DNA of 64,000 nt from Bartonella quintana (GCF_009936175.1 NZ_AP019773.1:806001-870000); one strand, 5' to 3'. Shown: positions 38,738 through 51,006, counted from the stretch's first letter. Program-made: numbers and translations. The notes: generated by a model not told the origin, from the letters alone.

Positions 38738-38742
38738 CGAAA

Positions 38743-39033
38743 TCAATTTAAATTTATACAAACATGGTAATTTATAATGTCACGAAAGAGCGGGCCATCA
38801 ACTTCAGAAGGTGGTGAAATTTCTCCTGTAATCCAGGTCAGTAAATCGCGATCATCAAAAGACATAATATACTCAAGTTCAGAAAGCATTTTATTACTCA
38901 TTTCACCAATATGAGCATCTACATAGTGCCCCAAAATTAAATCTATTTCACGAATACCTCGATGCCATGCACGAAAAATCAATCGGCGACGACGTATGTC
39001 CAGTTGATTTTCGTCAACGACAAAAACTGTCAT
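38743..39033 (-). CDS. sdhE: succinate dehydrogenase flavinylation factor SdhE
   Basis: Small cytosolic factor that promotes covalent FAD attachment to SdhA. 96 residues, all helical by appearance. The diagnostic RGxxE motif is in AWHRGIREIDLILG (about 23-36), followed by the conserved DDRDLLTWITG. It ends 5 nt before the mfd ATG and so is likely in one transcript with it. Confidence 0.93.
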   Translation of the reverse strand: MTVFVVDENQLDIRRRRLIFRAWHRGIREIDLILGHYVDAHIGEMSNKMLSELEYIMSFDDRDLLTWITGEISPPSEVDGPLFRDIINYHVCINLN

Positions 39034-39110
39034 AAAAGTCTCCTTGAATTAGGTGAAAAGTAGTACGGATATAATATTCAATTTGTAGAATAATTTTTTT
39101 TACCTTACCT

Positions 39111-39791
39111 CTAGGGAAGTTCAACAATCTTTTTTTCCTTAAGTGTAATTCGACGATGCATTTGCTTAGCCAACCCATAATTATGGGTGGCAATAAGAGC
39201 AGAAAGACCAGATTGACGAACAAGTGCAGATAAAGCTTGAAAGACATAAGCTGAAGTAACAGGGTCAAGATTCCCTGTAGGCTCATCAGCTAAAAGAACT
39301 GAAGGGCCATTTGCTACTGCCCGAGCAATAGCAACACGTTGCTGTTCACCACCCGATAATTCCGATGGGCGATGATTAGCGCGGTGAGAAACACGCAAAT
39401 ATGTCAACAATTTAAGTGCACGATCTTCTGCTATGGATTTTTTAAATCCTGCTATCATTTGGGGTATTATGATATTTTCTAAAGCTGTAAATTCTGGAAG
39501 CAAATGATGAAATTGATAGACAAAACCGATATCATTTCGTCTTATAGCTGTTCGCTCATTATCAGAGCGTTTTGCACAAGAAACACCCCGTAATATCACA
39601 TCACCAGCAGTTGGTTTTTCCAATAATCCAGCAATATGAAGAAGTGTTGATTTTCCAGCACCAGAAGGTGCCACAAGGGCTACAAGTTCACCAGGATTAA
39701 GAATAAAATTCGCTTTATCTAAAATAATGAGAGGTTTATGACTCTCAAAAAAATGTCGTTCGATCTCTACAAGCTCTAAAATAGCCGCCAT
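39111..39791 (-). CDS. lolD: lipoprotein-releasing ABC ATPase LolD
   Basis: ATPase of the LolCD(E) complex, which extracts lipoproteins from the inner membrane. 226 residues. Walker A reads APSGAGKST (an alanine precedes, where E. coli has G, as often in alphaproteobacteria). The LolD-type [15 protein letters not shown], signature [14 protein letters not shown], Walker [12 protein letters not shown] and switch histidine in [10 protein letters not shown] are intact. The first base of its ATG is the last base of the lolC stop, so the two are translationally coupled. Confidence 0.95.
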   Translation of the reverse strand: MAAILELVEIERHFFESHKPLIILDKANFILNPGELVALVAPSGAGKSTLLHIAGLLEKPTAGDVILRGVSCAKRSDNERTAIRRNDIGFVYQFHHLLPEFTALENIIIPQMIAGFKKSIAEDRALKLLTYLRVSHRANHRPSELSGGEQQRVAIARAVANGPSVLLADEPTGNLDPVTSAYVFQALSALVRQSGLSALIATHNYGLAKQMHRRITLKEKKIVELP

Positions 39792-41059
39792 TATTCATAC
39801 CTCAAAGCTTGTACGGGATCCAGCTTAGCAGCTCGCCATGCCGGAATGAGAGCAGCAAGGAATGACAAAAATAGAGCCATTCCAGCAACCATGACTGTTT
39901 GTCTCCAATCAAGTTGGGCAGGTAATTTTGTTAAAAAATAAAGTTGCGGATTAAAAACATCGACATTAAATAGCCAAGATACAAAGTCTTGAATATGATT
40001 GATATTCACAGTTGCTATGACACCAAAAATTAACCCCAATACTGTTCCAACCAATCCAATCATCATCCCAGTGACTATAAATATACGCAAAATCGTACTT
40101 TTTTGTGCGCCCATCGTGCGCAAAATTGCGATATCATGACTTTTATCTTTTACAAGCATAATCAATCCTGAAACAATATTCAAAGCAGCAACAAGAACAA
40201 TGAGAGAAAGAATAAAAAACATAACATTCCGTTCAATCTGTAAAGCTGAAAAAAAAGCCTGATTGCGCGTCCGCCAATCAATCAAATAGACTTGTTGATC
40301 AATAGCTTTCTCTACGATTGGTTTTATTTGATCAACAGCATCAGGATCATTCAGAAATAACTCTAAAGACTGAACCTTATCTCCCAAATTAAAAAACATT
40401 TGCGCTTCATAGAGAGGCATAAAAACGAATATTGAATCATATTCAGACATGCCAACTTCAAAAATAGCAGTCACTTTATAGGCTTTAACACGTGGTGTAA
40501 CTCCAAAAGGAGTCGCATCACCATCTGGAGTAATGATACGAAGATCACTCCCAACCGTAAGCCTCAATTTTTCTGCCAAACCACTTCCAATCACAACACC
40601 TTCCTCTTTATCAAATTGAGCAAGCGATCCTAATTTAATATTTTGGGATACTGTTTTAAGTTTCTCTAAATCTTGTTTGCGCATACCACGAACTAAAGCA
40701 CCAGACCCTCCTTGAAGGTCACCCTGCACAAGCGCTTGACCTTCAATAACAGGCAAAGCAAATTTCACACCATCCACGGATTCTAAAGAAGGAATAAGAG
40801 TTTTATAATCGGAAAAACCAGAATTAATTGTTTGAACAATAAGGTGTCCATTCATGCCAAGAATACGATTGAGAAGCTCTGTACGAAAACCGTTCATTAC
40901 CGCCATAACAACAACGAGAGCAAACACCCCTAACATAATTCCAATGAGAGAAATAATTGAAATAACAGAGGCAACTACGTGTTTTTTATTAGGAATCATA
41001 TAACGAAAAGCAATCATCCATTCATAAGATGAAAACCTTTTATTCCTCAACCACTTCAT
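39791..41059 (-). CDS. lolC: lipoprotein-releasing permease LolC/E
   Basis: 422 residues from the ATG at 41059 (a GTG three codons upstream is possible). Four membrane segments: one near the N-terminus ([20 protein letters not shown]), a large periplasmic domain (about 60-270), and three near the C-terminus ending in the FtsX-like fold with [11 protein letters not shown] and [15 protein letters not shown]. Only one permease gene is present, as in many alphaproteobacteria that use a single LolC/E-type (LolF) subunit as a homodimer. It follows proS by about 15 nt. Confidence 0.92.
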   Translation of the reverse strand: MKWLRNKRFSSYEWMIAFRYMIPNKKHVVASVISIISLIGIMLGVFALVVVMAVMNGFRTELLNRILGMNGHLIVQTINSGFSDYKTLIPSLESVDGVKFALPVIEGQALVQGDLQGGSGALVRGMRKQDLEKLKTVSQNIKLGSLAQFDKEEGVVIGSGLAEKLRLTVGSDLRIITPDGDATPFGVTPRVKAYKVTAIFEVGMSEYDSIFVFMPLYEAQMFFNLGDKVQSLELFLNDPDAVDQIKPIVEKAIDQQVYLIDWRTRNQAFFSALQIERNVMFFILSLIVLVAALNIVSGLIMLVKDKSHDIAILRTMGAQKSTILRIFIVTGMMIGLVGTVLGLIFGVIATVNINHIQDFVSWLFNVDVFNPQLYFLTKLPAQLDWRQTVMVAGMALFLSFLAALIPAWRAAKLDPVQALRYE

Positions 41060-41074
41060 AGCACGCACGGCCTA

Positions 41075-42400
41075 TTAAATTCTAAAAAACTGGTTGAGTA
41101 CATTTTCAACCGTTAGAGATTTTTTAACACCCGTTTTTCGATCTTTAATTTCAACTTCATTTTGTGCAATACTTTTAGGCCCGACAATTATTTGTGTTGG
41201 GAGACCAATCAAATCCATTGTTGCAAATTTTGATCCAGGACGTTCATTTCTATCATCTAATAATGGATCAAAACCAGCCTGCATTAAGCCCGAATAGAGA
41301 GTTTCACACGCACGCGTACATTTTTCATCATTTGGTTTCATATTGATGATACCAAAATCAAATGGTGCTATCGACTTTGGCCAAATAATACCATTTTCAT
41401 CATGAGAAGCTTCAATAACTGCGGCAACAAGACGCGAAGGCCCAATACCATAAGATCCCATAGAGACTAGATGTTCTTTTCCATCTTGTCCCATAACTTT
41501 TGCTCCCATCGGAGCAGAATATTTTGTACCAAAGTGGAAAATATGTCCTACCTCAATACCACGGGCTGATAAGCGGTCATTATCAGAAACCTTAGCCCAC
41601 TCTTCTTCATTGTGCATTTCCTCTGTTGCTGCATAGAAAGATGTCCACTGTTTAACGATATTAGCTAAAACAGCTTTATCACTAAAATCGATTGAACTAT
41701 GTGGAACGGTAAGTTCAAAAAATTTCTTATCACAGAATATAGCGCTTTCTCCCGTTTCAGCCAAAATAATAAATTCATGACTGAGTTCACCACCAATTGG
41801 ACCTGTATCAGCACGCATGGGAATTGCTTTTAAGCCAAGACAAGAAAAAGTACGTAAGTAAGCTACAAACATACGATTATAAGATGTTTTAGAGCCTTCA
41901 TAATCAAGATCAAAAGAATAAGCATCTTTCATTAAAAACTCTCGTGAGCGCATTACACCAAAACGTGGGCGGATTTCATCACGAAACTTCCATTGAATAT
42001 GATATAAATTAAGTGGAAGATCTTTATAAGAATGAACATATGAGCGAAAAATGTCTGTTACCATCTCTTCGTTGGTTGGACCATAAAGTAAATCACGCTT
42101 TTGACGATCTTTAATGCGCAGCATTTCCAAACCATAATCATCATAACGACCACTTTCACGCCAAAGATCCGCAGATTGAACTGTAGGCATCAATATTTCT
42201 ACAGCACCAGCTCGCTCTTGCTCCTCACGAATAATCTTACAAACTTTATCAAGCACCTTTTTACCCAAGGGAAGCCAAGAATAAATCCCTGATGTTTGCT
42301 GGCGAATCATACCTGCACGCAACATGAGTCTATGAGAAATAATCTCTGCTTCCTTGGGATTTTCTTTTAAAAGAGGAAGAAAATATTGAGAAAGACGCAT
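41075..42400 (-). CDS. proS: prolyl-tRNA synthetase (short alphaproteobacterial form)
   Basis: Charges tRNA-Pro. 441 residues, class II. Motif 1 region [16 protein letters not shown], motif 2 around [19 protein letters not shown] and motif 3 in [16 protein letters not shown] are intact. The editing insertion (INS) that sits between motifs 2 and 3 in E. coli ProRS is absent, as is normal in this class. The anticodon-binding domain (about 345-441) contains MKPNDE and [10 protein letters not shown]. Grouped with lolC and lolD downstream. Confidence 0.96.
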   Translation of the reverse strand: MRLSQYFLPLLKENPKEAEIISHRLMLRAGMIRQQTSGIYSWLPLGKKVLDKVCKIIREEQERAGAVEILMPTVQSADLWRESGRYDDYGLEMLRIKDRQKRDLLYGPTNEEMVTDIFRSYVHSYKDLPLNLYHIQWKFRDEIRPRFGVMRSREFLMKDAYSFDLDYEGSKTSYNRMFVAYLRTFSCLGLKAIPMRADTGPIGGELSHEFIILAETGESAIFCDKKFFELTVPHSSIDFSDKAVLANIVKQWTSFYAATEEMHNEEEWAKVSDNDRLSARGIEVGHIFHFGTKYSAPMGAKVMGQDGKEHLVSMGSYGIGPSRLVAAVIEASHDENGIIWPKSIAPFDFGIINMKPNDEKCTRACETLYSGLMQAGFDPLLDDRNERPGSKFATMDLIGLPTQIIVGPKSIAQNEVEIKDRKTGVKKSLTVENVLNQFFRI

Positions 42401-42621
42401 TAAATAATTTAACTCCTAACCAAGCCCATTGTATCGAAAAAATTTTAATACACCATACGCTAATCGACAGCTACATTCTGAATGCTTGCAAACATAATGA
42501 TCATGTTATTGAAAAATTTATGTTTTGTATTTCCTATTTGGCTTATTTTTAGCATAAAATAATCTGACAATTCTTTCTTCTCTTTCTTTCATTAAAAAGA
42601 AATAACCTAGTATTAAATGCT

Positions 42622-44298
42622 TTATTTTGACCGATGTAAAAAAACTGTACAGATAGGCTTTTTTTGCCAAACTTCATTAACGGCTGCCCTCACTGCACGC
42701 CGCGTTGCTTCACGAATAAGTTCATTATTTTTCCGTTTAACACGTGGAATGTTATAAAGTGTATTTTTTACAACATCTAAAAGAATATCTTTCAAACTTT
42801 CCTCTTTTCCATTACTTTCAGGCAAACCGGATGTAGTCAAACCAATATCACCCTGTAGATCATGTTTGCTATTCATTTGGAGAGAAACAGCAACATGACC
42901 AGCATAACTTAATTTGCGACGCTCACGAATCCCTAACGTATCTTCATCACCAATAAGGCAACCATCTTTATAGATCCGACCAACAGCGACTTGATCAATA
43001 ACTTCTACAGGCTCTGGCGCAAGACGGAGCATATTACCATTTCTAATATCAGCAATAATTTTAATACCTGCTTGACGTGCTAAAGCTGCTTGAGCAGTAA
43101 GGTGCATTGCCTCACCATGTACAGGAACAAGTATCTGTGGTTTTACCCAATCGTACATCTGTAAAAGTTCTGAACGACGAGGATGACCTGAAACGTGAAC
43201 AAGAGCATCTTCATTTGTAATCGTTTTAATTCCCAAATCTATAAAACGATTTTGTATCTCAATAATAGATTTTTCGTTTCCTGGAATATTCCGTGAACAA
43301 TAAATAACGGTATCACCAGCAGAAAGTGCAATATTTCTCATCTCATTTCGTGAAAGTTTAGCTAAGGCAGCCCGCGGCTCCCCTTGACTACCAGTTACAA
43401 TTAAAACAATTTCTTTTCGCGGGATGTAACCATAATCATCTTCTGAAACAAATGGCGCTAAACCATTCATATAACCAAACTCTTGCGCAACCATAATACT
43501 CCGCTTAAGAGAATGCCCAACGACAAGAACCTGGCGCCCAGCAGATTCTGCTGCAAGAGCAATTGAACGTATCCGACCAACATTAGATGCAAAAGTAGCT
43601 ATTGCAACGCGCCCTTCAGCTTTTGAAAGAATTTCAAAGAGACTTGTCTGAACTTGCTGCTCTGATGGTGTTATACCATCCCAACATGCATTTGTGGAAT
43701 CACAAAGCAATGCCAAAACACCTTTTTTGCCTAAAGCGCGAAACCGTTTTTCATCTGTTACAGTCCCAAGCGAAGGTGTATGATCAATTTTCCAATCGCC
43801 AGTATGGATTACAGTGCCTAAAGATGTTGTAATTGCCAAAGATACAGATTCTGGAATTGAATGGTTAACGGCTATAGCTTCTACTGCAAAGGAACCAACC
43901 TGAAAACAATCACCAGCTTGAAAAATATTGAGTGAAATTTTATGAGATCCAAAATCTGATTGCCTTTTACTTTCCAATAATCCTGCCGTAAAAGGCGTAC
44001 AGTAAAGCGGAACTTTAAGTTTTGGCCATAAATCAAGAACAGCACCATAATGATCTTCATGAGCATGTGTCAAAATAAGACCACGCACATTATGTTTCTC
44101 ACTCTCTAGAAAACGAATATCAGGTAAGATAAGATCTGCTCCTGGTAATTCAGGACCAGCAAAACTAACCCCCATATCAACAAGCAGCCATTCACGAAGA
44201 TTTTGAGGACCAAATCCATAAGCAGCCAAATTCATCCCTATTTCACCGACTCCTCCTAAAGGTAAAAAGACAAATTCATTTTTATGGGCTGCAGCCAT
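42622..44298 (-). CDS. rnj: ribonuclease J
   Basis: Zinc-dependent 5'-3' exo- and endoribonuclease of the beta-CASP family, acting in rRNA and mRNA processing. 558 residues. The MBL motif H-x-H-x-D-H is in LTHAHEDHYGAV (about 76-87), with IHTGDWKIDHTP (aspartate) and, in the beta-CASP part, HVSGHPRR and PVHGEAMH. Start ATG is preceded by AGGAG. It coexists with RNase E in this window, which is normal for Hyphomicrobiales. It sits 47 nt after birA. Confidence 0.95.
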   Translation of the reverse strand: MAAAHKNEFVFLPLGGVGEIGMNLAAYGFGPQNLREWLLVDMGVSFAGPELPGADLILPDIRFLESEKHNVRGLILTHAHEDHYGAVLDLWPKLKVPLYCTPFTAGLLESKRQSDFGSHKISLNIFQAGDCFQVGSFAVEAIAVNHSIPESVSLAITTSLGTVIHTGDWKIDHTPSLGTVTDEKRFRALGKKGVLALLCDSTNACWDGITPSEQQVQTSLFEILSKAEGRVAIATFASNVGRIRSIALAAESAGRQVLVVGHSLKRSIMVAQEFGYMNGLAPFVSEDDYGYIPRKEIVLIVTGSQGEPRAALAKLSRNEMRNIALSAGDTVIYCSRNIPGNEKSIIEIQNRFIDLGIKTITNEDALVHVSGHPRRSELLQMYDWVKPQILVPVHGEAMHLTAQAALARQAGIKIIADIRNGNMLRLAPEPVEVIDQVAVGRIYKDGCLIGDEDTLGIRERRKLSYAGHVAVSLQMNSKHDLQGDIGLTTSGLPESNGKEESLKDILLDVVKNTLYNIPRVKRKNNELIREATRRAVRAAVNEVWQKKPICTVFLHRSK

Positions 44299-44345
44299 AA
44301 ATATTCTCCTATTAAGTAATCTGATGGTGAAAAAAATTTTATAAA

Positions 44346-45155
44346 TTAATAACGACTTGCCTTGGCAGAAGCAGCCAAACCAAAATGAACATCTCCAGCT
44401 GTTATAGTTGCTTGCTGACCATTTTTTTGCTTTATGATGCAGTTAAAAGCACTATCAAGACCATCAAAAATACCTTCGATGACTTTTTTATCATTGATTA
44501 TTTTGATATGTTGCCCAACGTGAGCAGAGTATAAAAGCCATTTTTTACGGATTATATCACATCCTCCAGGTTGTTTCCAAAGAAGGTAATTTTTAGAAAA
44601 ATACTCCGTCAAAACCGTAAATAACTGTTCTGTCTCAACATGCAAACCAATATTTTTCAGACTTGAAGTGGGATAGGGTGCGTCCTCATAGTGACAATTT
44701 ACATTCATTCCAATCCCAATAACCAATGCATACTGTTGGAATGTTAATTTAAAAATTTCAAGCAAAATCCCAGAGCTTTTAGATTCTTTAAGCAAAATAT
44801 CATTTGGCCATTTTAAACTAACAATACTATTCGCTTGGTTTTCATCTTTTACAAATTGTTTTATTGCCTCTACCATACTTACTCCAGCAACAAAACTAAG
44901 CTGAGCAGCCGTCTGATGAACAATATCATCAATTAACAAAAGACTACAGTAAAGGTTTCCTTTCGGACTATACCACGTTCTACCTCTTCTTGCCATTCCC
45001 TGTGATTGCTCCTGCGCAACAATCCAGAGATAACCACGATGGCCAGCATACGCTCTTCGCTGAGCAATAAGATTTGTTGAATCAACATTTTCGTAGGATT
45101 CAACAGCGTAACCCTGTTTTTGTGCAAAATCCGATAAGATATAAACCATATTCAT
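44346..45155 (-). CDS. birA: biotin--[acetyl-CoA-carboxylase] ligase
   Basis: Attaches biotin to the carboxyl carrier protein of acetyl-CoA carboxylase. 269 residues: catalytic and C-terminal SH3-like domains only, no N-terminal DNA-binding domain, so it is not a repressor. The biotinyl-AMP loop is QGMARRGRTWYSPKGNLYCS (GRGRRG in E. coli, altered here to GMARRG) and the catalytic lysine is in SLKWPNDILL. Its ATG shares one base with the nuoN stop (TAATG), making it the co-translated tail of the complex I operon, a known alphaproteobacterial arrangement. Confidence 0.94.
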   Translation of the reverse strand: MNMVYILSDFAQKQGYAVESYENVDSTNLIAQRRAYAGHRGYLWIVAQEQSQGMARRGRTWYSPKGNLYCSLLLIDDIVHQTAAQLSFVAGVSMVEAIKQFVKDENQANSIVSLKWPNDILLKESKSSGILLEIFKLTFQQYALVIGIGMNVNCHYEDAPYPTSSLKNIGLHVETEQLFTVLTEYFSKNYLLWKQPGGCDIIRKKWLLYSAHVGQHIKIINDKKVIEGIFDGLDSAFNCIIKQKNGQQATITAGDVHFGLAASAKASRY

Positions 45156-46615
45156 TAAAACAATGCAATAGCCGCTTTTTCTGCCAAGTCAGCAAACCAA
45201 ATTCCAAAAAGCGTATAAAATAAAATAAATAATGCAGAAAGACAAAGACAAAACCGAAGCTCATTCGATAAAATAATAAAATGCGCTTTTGCATCATCAA
45301 ACCACATAATTTTAATGAGACGCAAATAGTAAAAAGCCCCAATAACAGATGCTAGCATACCAACAACAGCAAGTGGTGTAAGTCCAGCATGAACAGCGGC
45401 AGAAAATGTATACCACTTTCCAAAAAAACCAGCCATAGGAGGTATACTTGCTAAAGAGAAAAGTTGTATCGTCATCATAACAGCCATAAACGGATTTGTC
45501 TTTACCAATCCTGAAAGATCATAAATATTTTCAACATTTCCACCACTACGCCGCATTCCAAGAATAAAAGCAAATGAACCAATCACCATACTAAGATAAA
45601 TAGTCATATAAAGAATAACGCTTTTTATCCCAAGCATATCTCCAGCAGCTAACCCGACAAGCGCATATCCCATATGACTGATAGACGAATAAGCCATTAA
45701 ACGCTTAACATTGCTCTGGCCAATTGCAGCAAATGCACCAAGTATCATTGATGCAATTGCCATGAACACCAAAATTTGCTGCCATGCATGCATAGAGCCA
45801 TCGGAACTCTCTGATGGAATGAATACCAGAACAATAATACGAACGAGTAAAGCCATTGCTGCAACTTTAGGAGCACCCGCAAAAAATGCTGTAATTGGTG
45901 TTGGCGCTCCTTCGTAAACATCAGGTGTCCACATATGAAATGGAACAGCAGAAATTTTGAAAGCCAAACCAGCTAAAATAAAAACAATGCCAAAGATAAC
46001 ACCTAATTGTAGACTTTCACTTTTTAAAGCAATCGCAATTTCGCGAAAACCAATTTGACCGGTAAAACCATAAAGTAAAGAAATACCATAAAGGAGCAAC
46101 CCTGACGATAATGCTCCTAAAACAAAGTACTTTATACCTGCTTCAGACGATTTTAGATTATTACGATTAATCGCAGCTAAAACATATAAAGCTAAGGATT
46201 GTAGTTCTAACCCCATATAAAGTGACAGCATATTACCAGCTGAAATCATCAGCATCATGCCAAGACTTGCTAAAAGAACAAGCACTGGAAACTCAAATAT
46301 ATCAAACTTATGCGTACAGGTAAAATCAACAGACATAATAAGAGCAAAAAGTGCACCAATAAGTGTTAAAATTTTCATATAACGACCGAAAGAATCAATA
46401 ATAAGCGCATTGGTTTGAAATAAGCCACTTTTCGGAAAAACGACGAGAATAACAATGGTTGCGACAAAAAGGGCAATAGCCAAACCAGTCACGGTTAAAG
46501 AGGAACGTGTATTGGAATAAACACCAATCAAAAGCAATATAACGCCCCCCAATGCTATTAAAATCTCTGGAAAAATTAACACTAATTGAGCTATTATTTC
46601 AGTTTGCATGAGCAT
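45155..46615 (-). CDS. nuoN: NADH-quinone oxidoreductase subunit N
   Basis: Antiporter-like proton-pumping subunit of complex I in the inner membrane. 486 residues, about 14 membrane segments. The key glutamate of TM5 is in MGLELQSLALYVLAAI and the broken-helix region has FHMWTPDVYEGAPTPITAFF; YSSISHMGYALVGLA matches the third antiporter motif. Lies 12 nt downstream of nuoM and is translationally coupled to birA. Confidence 0.97.
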   Translation of the reverse strand: MLMQTEIIAQLVLIFPEILIALGGVILLLIGVYSNTRSSLTVTGLAIALFVATIVILVVFPKSGLFQTNALIIDSFGRYMKILTLIGALFALIMSVDFTCTHKFDIFEFPVLVLLASLGMMLMISAGNMLSLYMGLELQSLALYVLAAINRNNLKSSEAGIKYFVLGALSSGLLLYGISLLYGFTGQIGFREIAIALKSESLQLGVIFGIVFILAGLAFKISAVPFHMWTPDVYEGAPTPITAFFAGAPKVAAMALLVRIIVLVFIPSESSDGSMHAWQQILVFMAIASMILGAFAAIGQSNVKRLMAYSSISHMGYALVGLAAGDMLGIKSVILYMTIYLSMVIGSFAFILGMRRSGGNVENIYDLSGLVKTNPFMAVMMTIQLFSLASIPPMAGFFGKWYTFSAAVHAGLTPLAVVGMLASVIGAFYYLRLIKIMWFDDAKAHFIILSNELRFCLCLSALFILFYTLFGIWFADLAEKAAIALF

Positions 46616-46627
46616 TCTTCTCTTAAT

Positions 46628-48097
46628 CTAGTGTAGTTTATTGATGAGAGCTTCTACGGAAAACGCTGTTGCCTTAAGAATAGGCGTTGGATAAATACCA
46701 AAAAAGATTGTAATAATAACCATTGGATAAAGGATGATTTTCTCTCTTGAAGAGAGATCAATAAGTATTTTTAAATTCTCTTTATCTAAAGAACCAAAAA
46801 CCACACGCCGATAAAGATAAAGTGCATAGGCAGCTGATAAAATAACGCCAGTTGTAGCAAAAATGACAACCAATTTATTTACTTGAAAAACACCTATTAA
46901 GGTTAAAAATTCACCTAAAAATCCTGAACTCCCAGGCAAACCGATATTTGCCATAGTAAAGATCAAGAAAACAACGGCATATTTAGGCATGTTATTCACT
47001 AAACCGCCAAAGGCTGAAATTTCACGCGTATGCAAGCGATCATAGATAACCCCAACACAAAGAAATAAAGCTGCTGAAACAATTCCATGTGATAGCATTT
47101 GATAAATAGCACCTTGGATACCCTGTTCATTTGCAGCAAAAATACCCATTGTCACATATCCCATATGCGCTATTGAAGAATAAGCAATAAGCTTTTTTAT
47201 ATCATTTTGAACAAGTGCAACCAACGATGTATAAAGAATAGCGATAAGCGATAAAACGAAAACCAAAGGAGCAAAATCAGTTGAGGCAATAGGAAACATT
47301 GGTAAAGAAAAACGAAGAAAACCATACCCGCCTAATTTGAGTAAGACACCGGCTAAAATAACGGAACCAGAGGTCGGTGCTTCCACGTGAGCATCAGGAA
47401 GCCATGTATGGACTGGCCACATCGGCATTTTAACCGCAAAAGAAGCAAAAAATGCAAGCCATAACCACATTTGCATATGTGCTGGAAATTGGTAAGTTAA
47501 TAAAGTTGGTATATCGAGTGTTCCAACTTCCAAATACATAACCATAATGGCAACCAGCATAAGCACTGAACCAAGTAAAGTGTAGAGAAAAAATTTCATG
47601 CTCGCATAAACACGACGTGCCCCACCCCAAACACCTATGATAATGAACATTGGAATAAGGCTGCCTTCAAAAAAAACATAAAACAATATCGCATCAAGTG
47701 CACAAAAGACACCAATAATTGCAACTTCAAGAAGAAGAAAAGCAATCATATAAGCTTTTAATCTATCTTTAATATTCTCCCAACTTGCTAAAATACAGAA
47801 AGGCAAAAGAAAAGCCGAAAGAACAACAAAAAGAATAGAAATACCATCAATCCCCATATGATAGCTAGTGCCCTCTCCTAACCAATTGAATTTCTCAACC
47901 ATTTGAAAATGAGGGTTTGTATGATCAAAGCCAGCCCAAATAATTAAGGAAATAATAAAAACAAACACAGTTGTAAAAAATGCTACATTGCGTATGTTAC
48001 ATCGTGCTGACTCGCTATCGTCTTTAATAAACAAAATCAAAATTACACCAACAAGCGGTAAAAATGTAACCGTAGAAAGAATAGGCCAATCAGTCAT
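46628..48097 (-). CDS. nuoM: NADH-quinone oxidoreductase subunit M
   Basis: Antiporter-like proton channel of complex I. 489 residues from the ATG at 48097, which overlaps the nuoL stop by one base; an in-frame extension into nuoL is rejected. About 14 membrane segments. The TM5 glutamate is in [20 protein letters not shown] and the helix-break region in [34 protein letters not shown] follows. Confidence 0.97.
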   Translation of the reverse strand: MTDWPILSTVTFLPLVGVILILFIKDDSESARCNIRNVAFFTTVFVFIISLIIWAGFDHTNPHFQMVEKFNWLGEGTSYHMGIDGISILFVVLSAFLLPFCILASWENIKDRLKAYMIAFLLLEVAIIGVFCALDAILFYVFFEGSLIPMFIIIGVWGGARRVYASMKFFLYTLLGSVLMLVAIMVMYLEVGTLDIPTLLTYQFPAHMQMWLWLAFFASFAVKMPMWPVHTWLPDAHVEAPTSGSVILAGVLLKLGGYGFLRFSLPMFPIASTDFAPLVFVLSLIAILYTSLVALVQNDIKKLIAYSSIAHMGYVTMGIFAANEQGIQGAIYQMLSHGIVSAALFLCVGVIYDRLHTREISAFGGLVNNMPKYAVVFLIFTMANIGLPGSSGFLGEFLTLIGVFQVNKLVVIFATTGVILSAAYALYLYRRVVFGSLDKENLKILIDLSSREKIILYPMVIITIFFGIYPTPILKATAFSVEALINKLH

Positions 48098-50061
48098 CAG
48101 TTTGCGCCCCCGATCATCATCCATGTGATCAGCGAAGCAATGCCAATAAGCATTGCAAATGCATAATGATAAATATAGCCTGTTTGCATCCGAACAACTC
48201 TATTTGTAATATTAACAACCCGCGCGGCAATACCATTCGGACCCAAACCATCAATAATCTTACCGTCACCAACTTTCCAAAAAAAGAAACCAATTTTTAA
48301 AACAGAACGAACAAACAAAGCGTTATATAATTCATCAAAATACCATTTATGACAAAGAAAACGGTACACTGCAGGCATTAATTTAGCAATTTTCTTCGGA
48401 ATAGAAGGAAAAGAAATATAAAATAAATAGGCTAACATAAATCCAAAAACCATCGCTATCAAGGGTGACCATTTTACCCAAATGAATACATTATGGGCAT
48501 CATGGAGAATATGATTATGACTGTTTGTAAATAACGCTCCCTTCCAAAAAGCATCATACAAATCACCAAAGAAGTAAGGTTGGAAAACAACACCAGAAAA
48601 CATTGCTCCAATAGATAAAATAAAGAGTGGGATCAACATAACTGGAGGAGATTCATGAACATGATGCATAACATCGGCAGTCGCCCGTGGTTTACCATGA
48701 AATATCATAAATATAAGCCGCCACGAATAAAAACTTGTCAATAAAGCTGAAAAAACAAGAAGCCAAAAAGCATATCCCGAAGCAATATTATGTGATGCAA
48801 AAGAAGCTTCTATAATTGCATCTTTTGAGAAAAAACCTGCCGTGCCGAAAAATGTCCCAGGAATTCCAACACCGGTCAATGCAATAGTCCCTATAATCAT
48901 CATCCAATAAGTTGCTTGTATATGTTTATGCATCCCTCCCATTTTTCGCATATCTTGCTCATCAGATACAGCATGGATCACAGAACCTGCGCCAAGAAAT
49001 AATAACGCTTTGAAAAAAGCATGGGTAAAAAGATGAAAAACAGCCGCTCCATAAGCTCCAACACCTAATGCAACAAACATATAACCAAGTTGCGAACATG
49101 TAGAATAAGCAATAACACGCTTAATATCATTTTGCACCAACCCCACAGTTGCTGCAAAAAACGCAGTTGTTGCTCCAACAATAATAATCATTGTCAAAGC
49201 AGTTGAAGAAAGTTCGAAAATTGGTGACATACGTGCAACCATAAATACACCAGCCGTTACCATCGTTGCTGCATGAATAAGTGCTGACACAGGCGTTGGC
49301 CCCTCCATTGCATCAGGAAGCCATGTATGTAAAAGAAACTGTGCTGATTTTCCCATCGCACCAACAAATAACAAAAGACATGTAACAGTAATTGCTGTTT
49401 GTCCATCAAGCTGCCAACCTAAAAATGTCATATTTTGTATGAAGCTATTGTCTGCAGCTTTCGCAAAAATAGAGACAAAATTAACCGATTGGAATAAAAC
49501 AAAAATACTAAAAATTCCTAAGAGAAAACCAAAATCTCCAACACGATTAACCACAAAAGCTTTCATTGCAGCCTTATTAGCAGAATCTCGCTGAAACCAA
49601 AAACCAATAAGCAAATAAGATGCAAGCCCCACACCTTCCCATCCAAAAAACATCTGTATCAGATTATTGGATGTCACCAACATAAGCATCATAAATGTAA
49701 AGAGCGAAAGATAAGAAAAAAAACGTGACCTTGAAGGATCATGGTGCATATAACCAATTGAATAAATATGCACTAACGCTGAAACACTGTTTACAACAAT
49801 AAGCATGACAGCTGTTAATGTATCAACATGTAAAGCCCAATCAAAGATTAATCCATCGACAGTAAGCCAATGTAATATCAATACATCAACCGCTGGAGAA
49901 TGACCAAGTGCAACATTTGAAAAGACCACCCATGACAATACAGCAACAACAACCATAAAGCTACATGTTATCAATTCACTAGCCAGATTTCCTATAGTTT
50001 TTCCACCTATAGAAGCAATTAAAAAGCCAAAAAGCGGAAGAAAGACGATCGTATGATACAT
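48097..50061 (-). CDS. nuoL: NADH-quinone oxidoreductase subunit L
   Basis: Distal antiporter-like pump of complex I. 654 residues with about 16 membrane segments. The TM5 glutamate lies in [19 protein letters not shown] and the helix-break motif in [35 protein letters not shown] follows. The C-terminal 150 residues contain the long lateral helix and final anchor that clamp NuoM and NuoN. Stop overlaps the nuoM start by one base. Confidence 0.97.
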   Translation of the reverse strand: MYHTIVFLPLFGFLIASIGGKTIGNLASELITCSFMVVVAVLSWVVFSNVALGHSPAVDVLILHWLTVDGLIFDWALHVDTLTAVMLIVVNSVSALVHIYSIGYMHHDPSRSRFFSYLSLFTFMMLMLVTSNNLIQMFFGWEGVGLASYLLIGFWFQRDSANKAAMKAFVVNRVGDFGFLLGIFSIFVLFQSVNFVSIFAKAADNSFIQNMTFLGWQLDGQTAITVTCLLLFVGAMGKSAQFLLHTWLPDAMEGPTPVSALIHAATMVTAGVFMVARMSPIFELSSTALTMIIIVGATTAFFAATVGLVQNDIKRVIAYSTCSQLGYMFVALGVGAYGAAVFHLFTHAFFKALLFLGAGSVIHAVSDEQDMRKMGGMHKHIQATYWMMIIGTIALTGVGIPGTFFGTAGFFSKDAIIEASFASHNIASGYAFWLLVFSALLTSFYSWRLIFMIFHGKPRATADVMHHVHESPPVMLIPLFILSIGAMFSGVVFQPYFFGDLYDAFWKGALFTNSHNHILHDAHNVFIWVKWSPLIAMVFGFMLAYLFYISFPSIPKKIAKLMPAVYRFLCHKWYFDELYNALFVRSVLKIGFFFWKVGDGKIIDGLGPNGIAARVVNITNRVVRMQTGYIYHYAFAMLIGIASLITWMMIGGAN

Positions 50062-50067
50062 CGCTGG

Positions 50068-50376
50068 TCAGCCTTTCATTACATTAACATCTTCAACCGC
50101 AACAGAACCACAATTACGGAAAAAAACCACAAGAATTGCTAAACCAATTGCAGCTTCAGCAGCCGCTACTGTTAAGATAAATAAAGCGAATATCTGACCA
50201 ACGAGATCCTGAAAAAACGCTGAAAACGCAACAAAATTGAGATTAACCGAAAGCAATATAAGCTCAATGGACATAAGAATAATAATTACATTCTTTCTGT
50301 TGAGAAAAATTCCAGCAATACCGATTGTAAAAATGAGAGCAGAAACAATCAGATAATGAGTAATATCAATGTGCAT
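50068..50376 (-). CDS. nuoK: NADH-quinone oxidoreductase subunit K
   Basis: Small three-helix membrane subunit of complex I. 102 residues. The conserved glutamates in [17 protein letters not shown] (TM2) and [17 protein letters not shown] (TM3) belong to the charged axis of proton transfer. Six nt separate it from nuoL and nine from nuoJ. Confidence 0.97.
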   Translation of the reverse strand: MHIDITHYLIVSALIFTIGIAGIFLNRKNVIIILMSIELILLSVNLNFVAFSAFFQDLVGQIFALFILTVAAAEAAIGLAILVVFFRNCGSVAVEDVNVMKG

Positions 50377-50385
50377 AATCCCCCC

Positions 50386-51006
50386 TTAAATACCCTTACC
50401 TGATTCAACTTGTTTGATTTCAATTGCATTTGCTACAGTCCTAGAAACTTGCACCGCTATAGATTGTCGCCTGACACCTGATTTATGACGAAGTGTCAAA
50501 ACAATAGCACCAATCATTGCAACTAATAAAATGATTCCAGCAACTTGAAAGTAGAAAACATAATCCGTGTAGAGAATATCGCCTAACGCCTGAGTATTTG
50601 TTCGCTGTGCTAAATTTGGCATTGGTTGCGTAACATGTGTTCTAAGAACTGGAGAAAAATAGCTACTCACAAAAACAAAAATCAATTCTACAGCAACAAC
50701 AACTCCAATAAAAGCTCCAATAGGCGCATATCTAAGTGCACCACTTTTTAATTCAGCAAAATCAACATCAAGCATCATAATTACAAATAAAAACAAAACA
50801 GCTACAGCCCCAACATAAACAATCAGCAGAATAAGCCCCAAAAATTCTGCTCCTGCAAGCAAAAACAAAGCCGCAGCATTAAAAAATGCCAATATTAAAA
50901 ACAAAACTGAATGCACTGGATTACGTGCTGTAATAACAATAACCGCACTCGCAAGCATAATAAAAGCAAATAAATAGAAAAATGCCGCCGCTAGATCCGT
51001 TAGCAT
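50386..51006 (-). CDS. nuoJ: NADH-quinone oxidoreductase subunit J
   Basis: Five-helix membrane subunit of complex I. 206 residues from the ATG at 51006, which follows GAGGAG; a TTG six codons upstream includes that ribosome binding site and is rejected. GLILLIVYVGAVAVLFLFVI is the TM3 region with the pi-bulge that changes shape during turnover. The C-terminal 35 residues are hydrophilic. Confidence 0.96.
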   Translation of the reverse strand: MLTDLAAAFFYLFAFIMLASAVIVITARNPVHSVLFLILAFFNAAALFLLAGAEFLGLILLIVYVGAVAVLFLFVIMMLDVDFAELKSGALRYAPIGAFIGVVVAVELIFVFVSSYFSPVLRTHVTQPMPNLAQRTNTQALGDILYTDYVFYFQVAGIILLVAMIGAIVLTLRHKSGVRRQSIAVQVSRTVANAIEIKQVESGKGI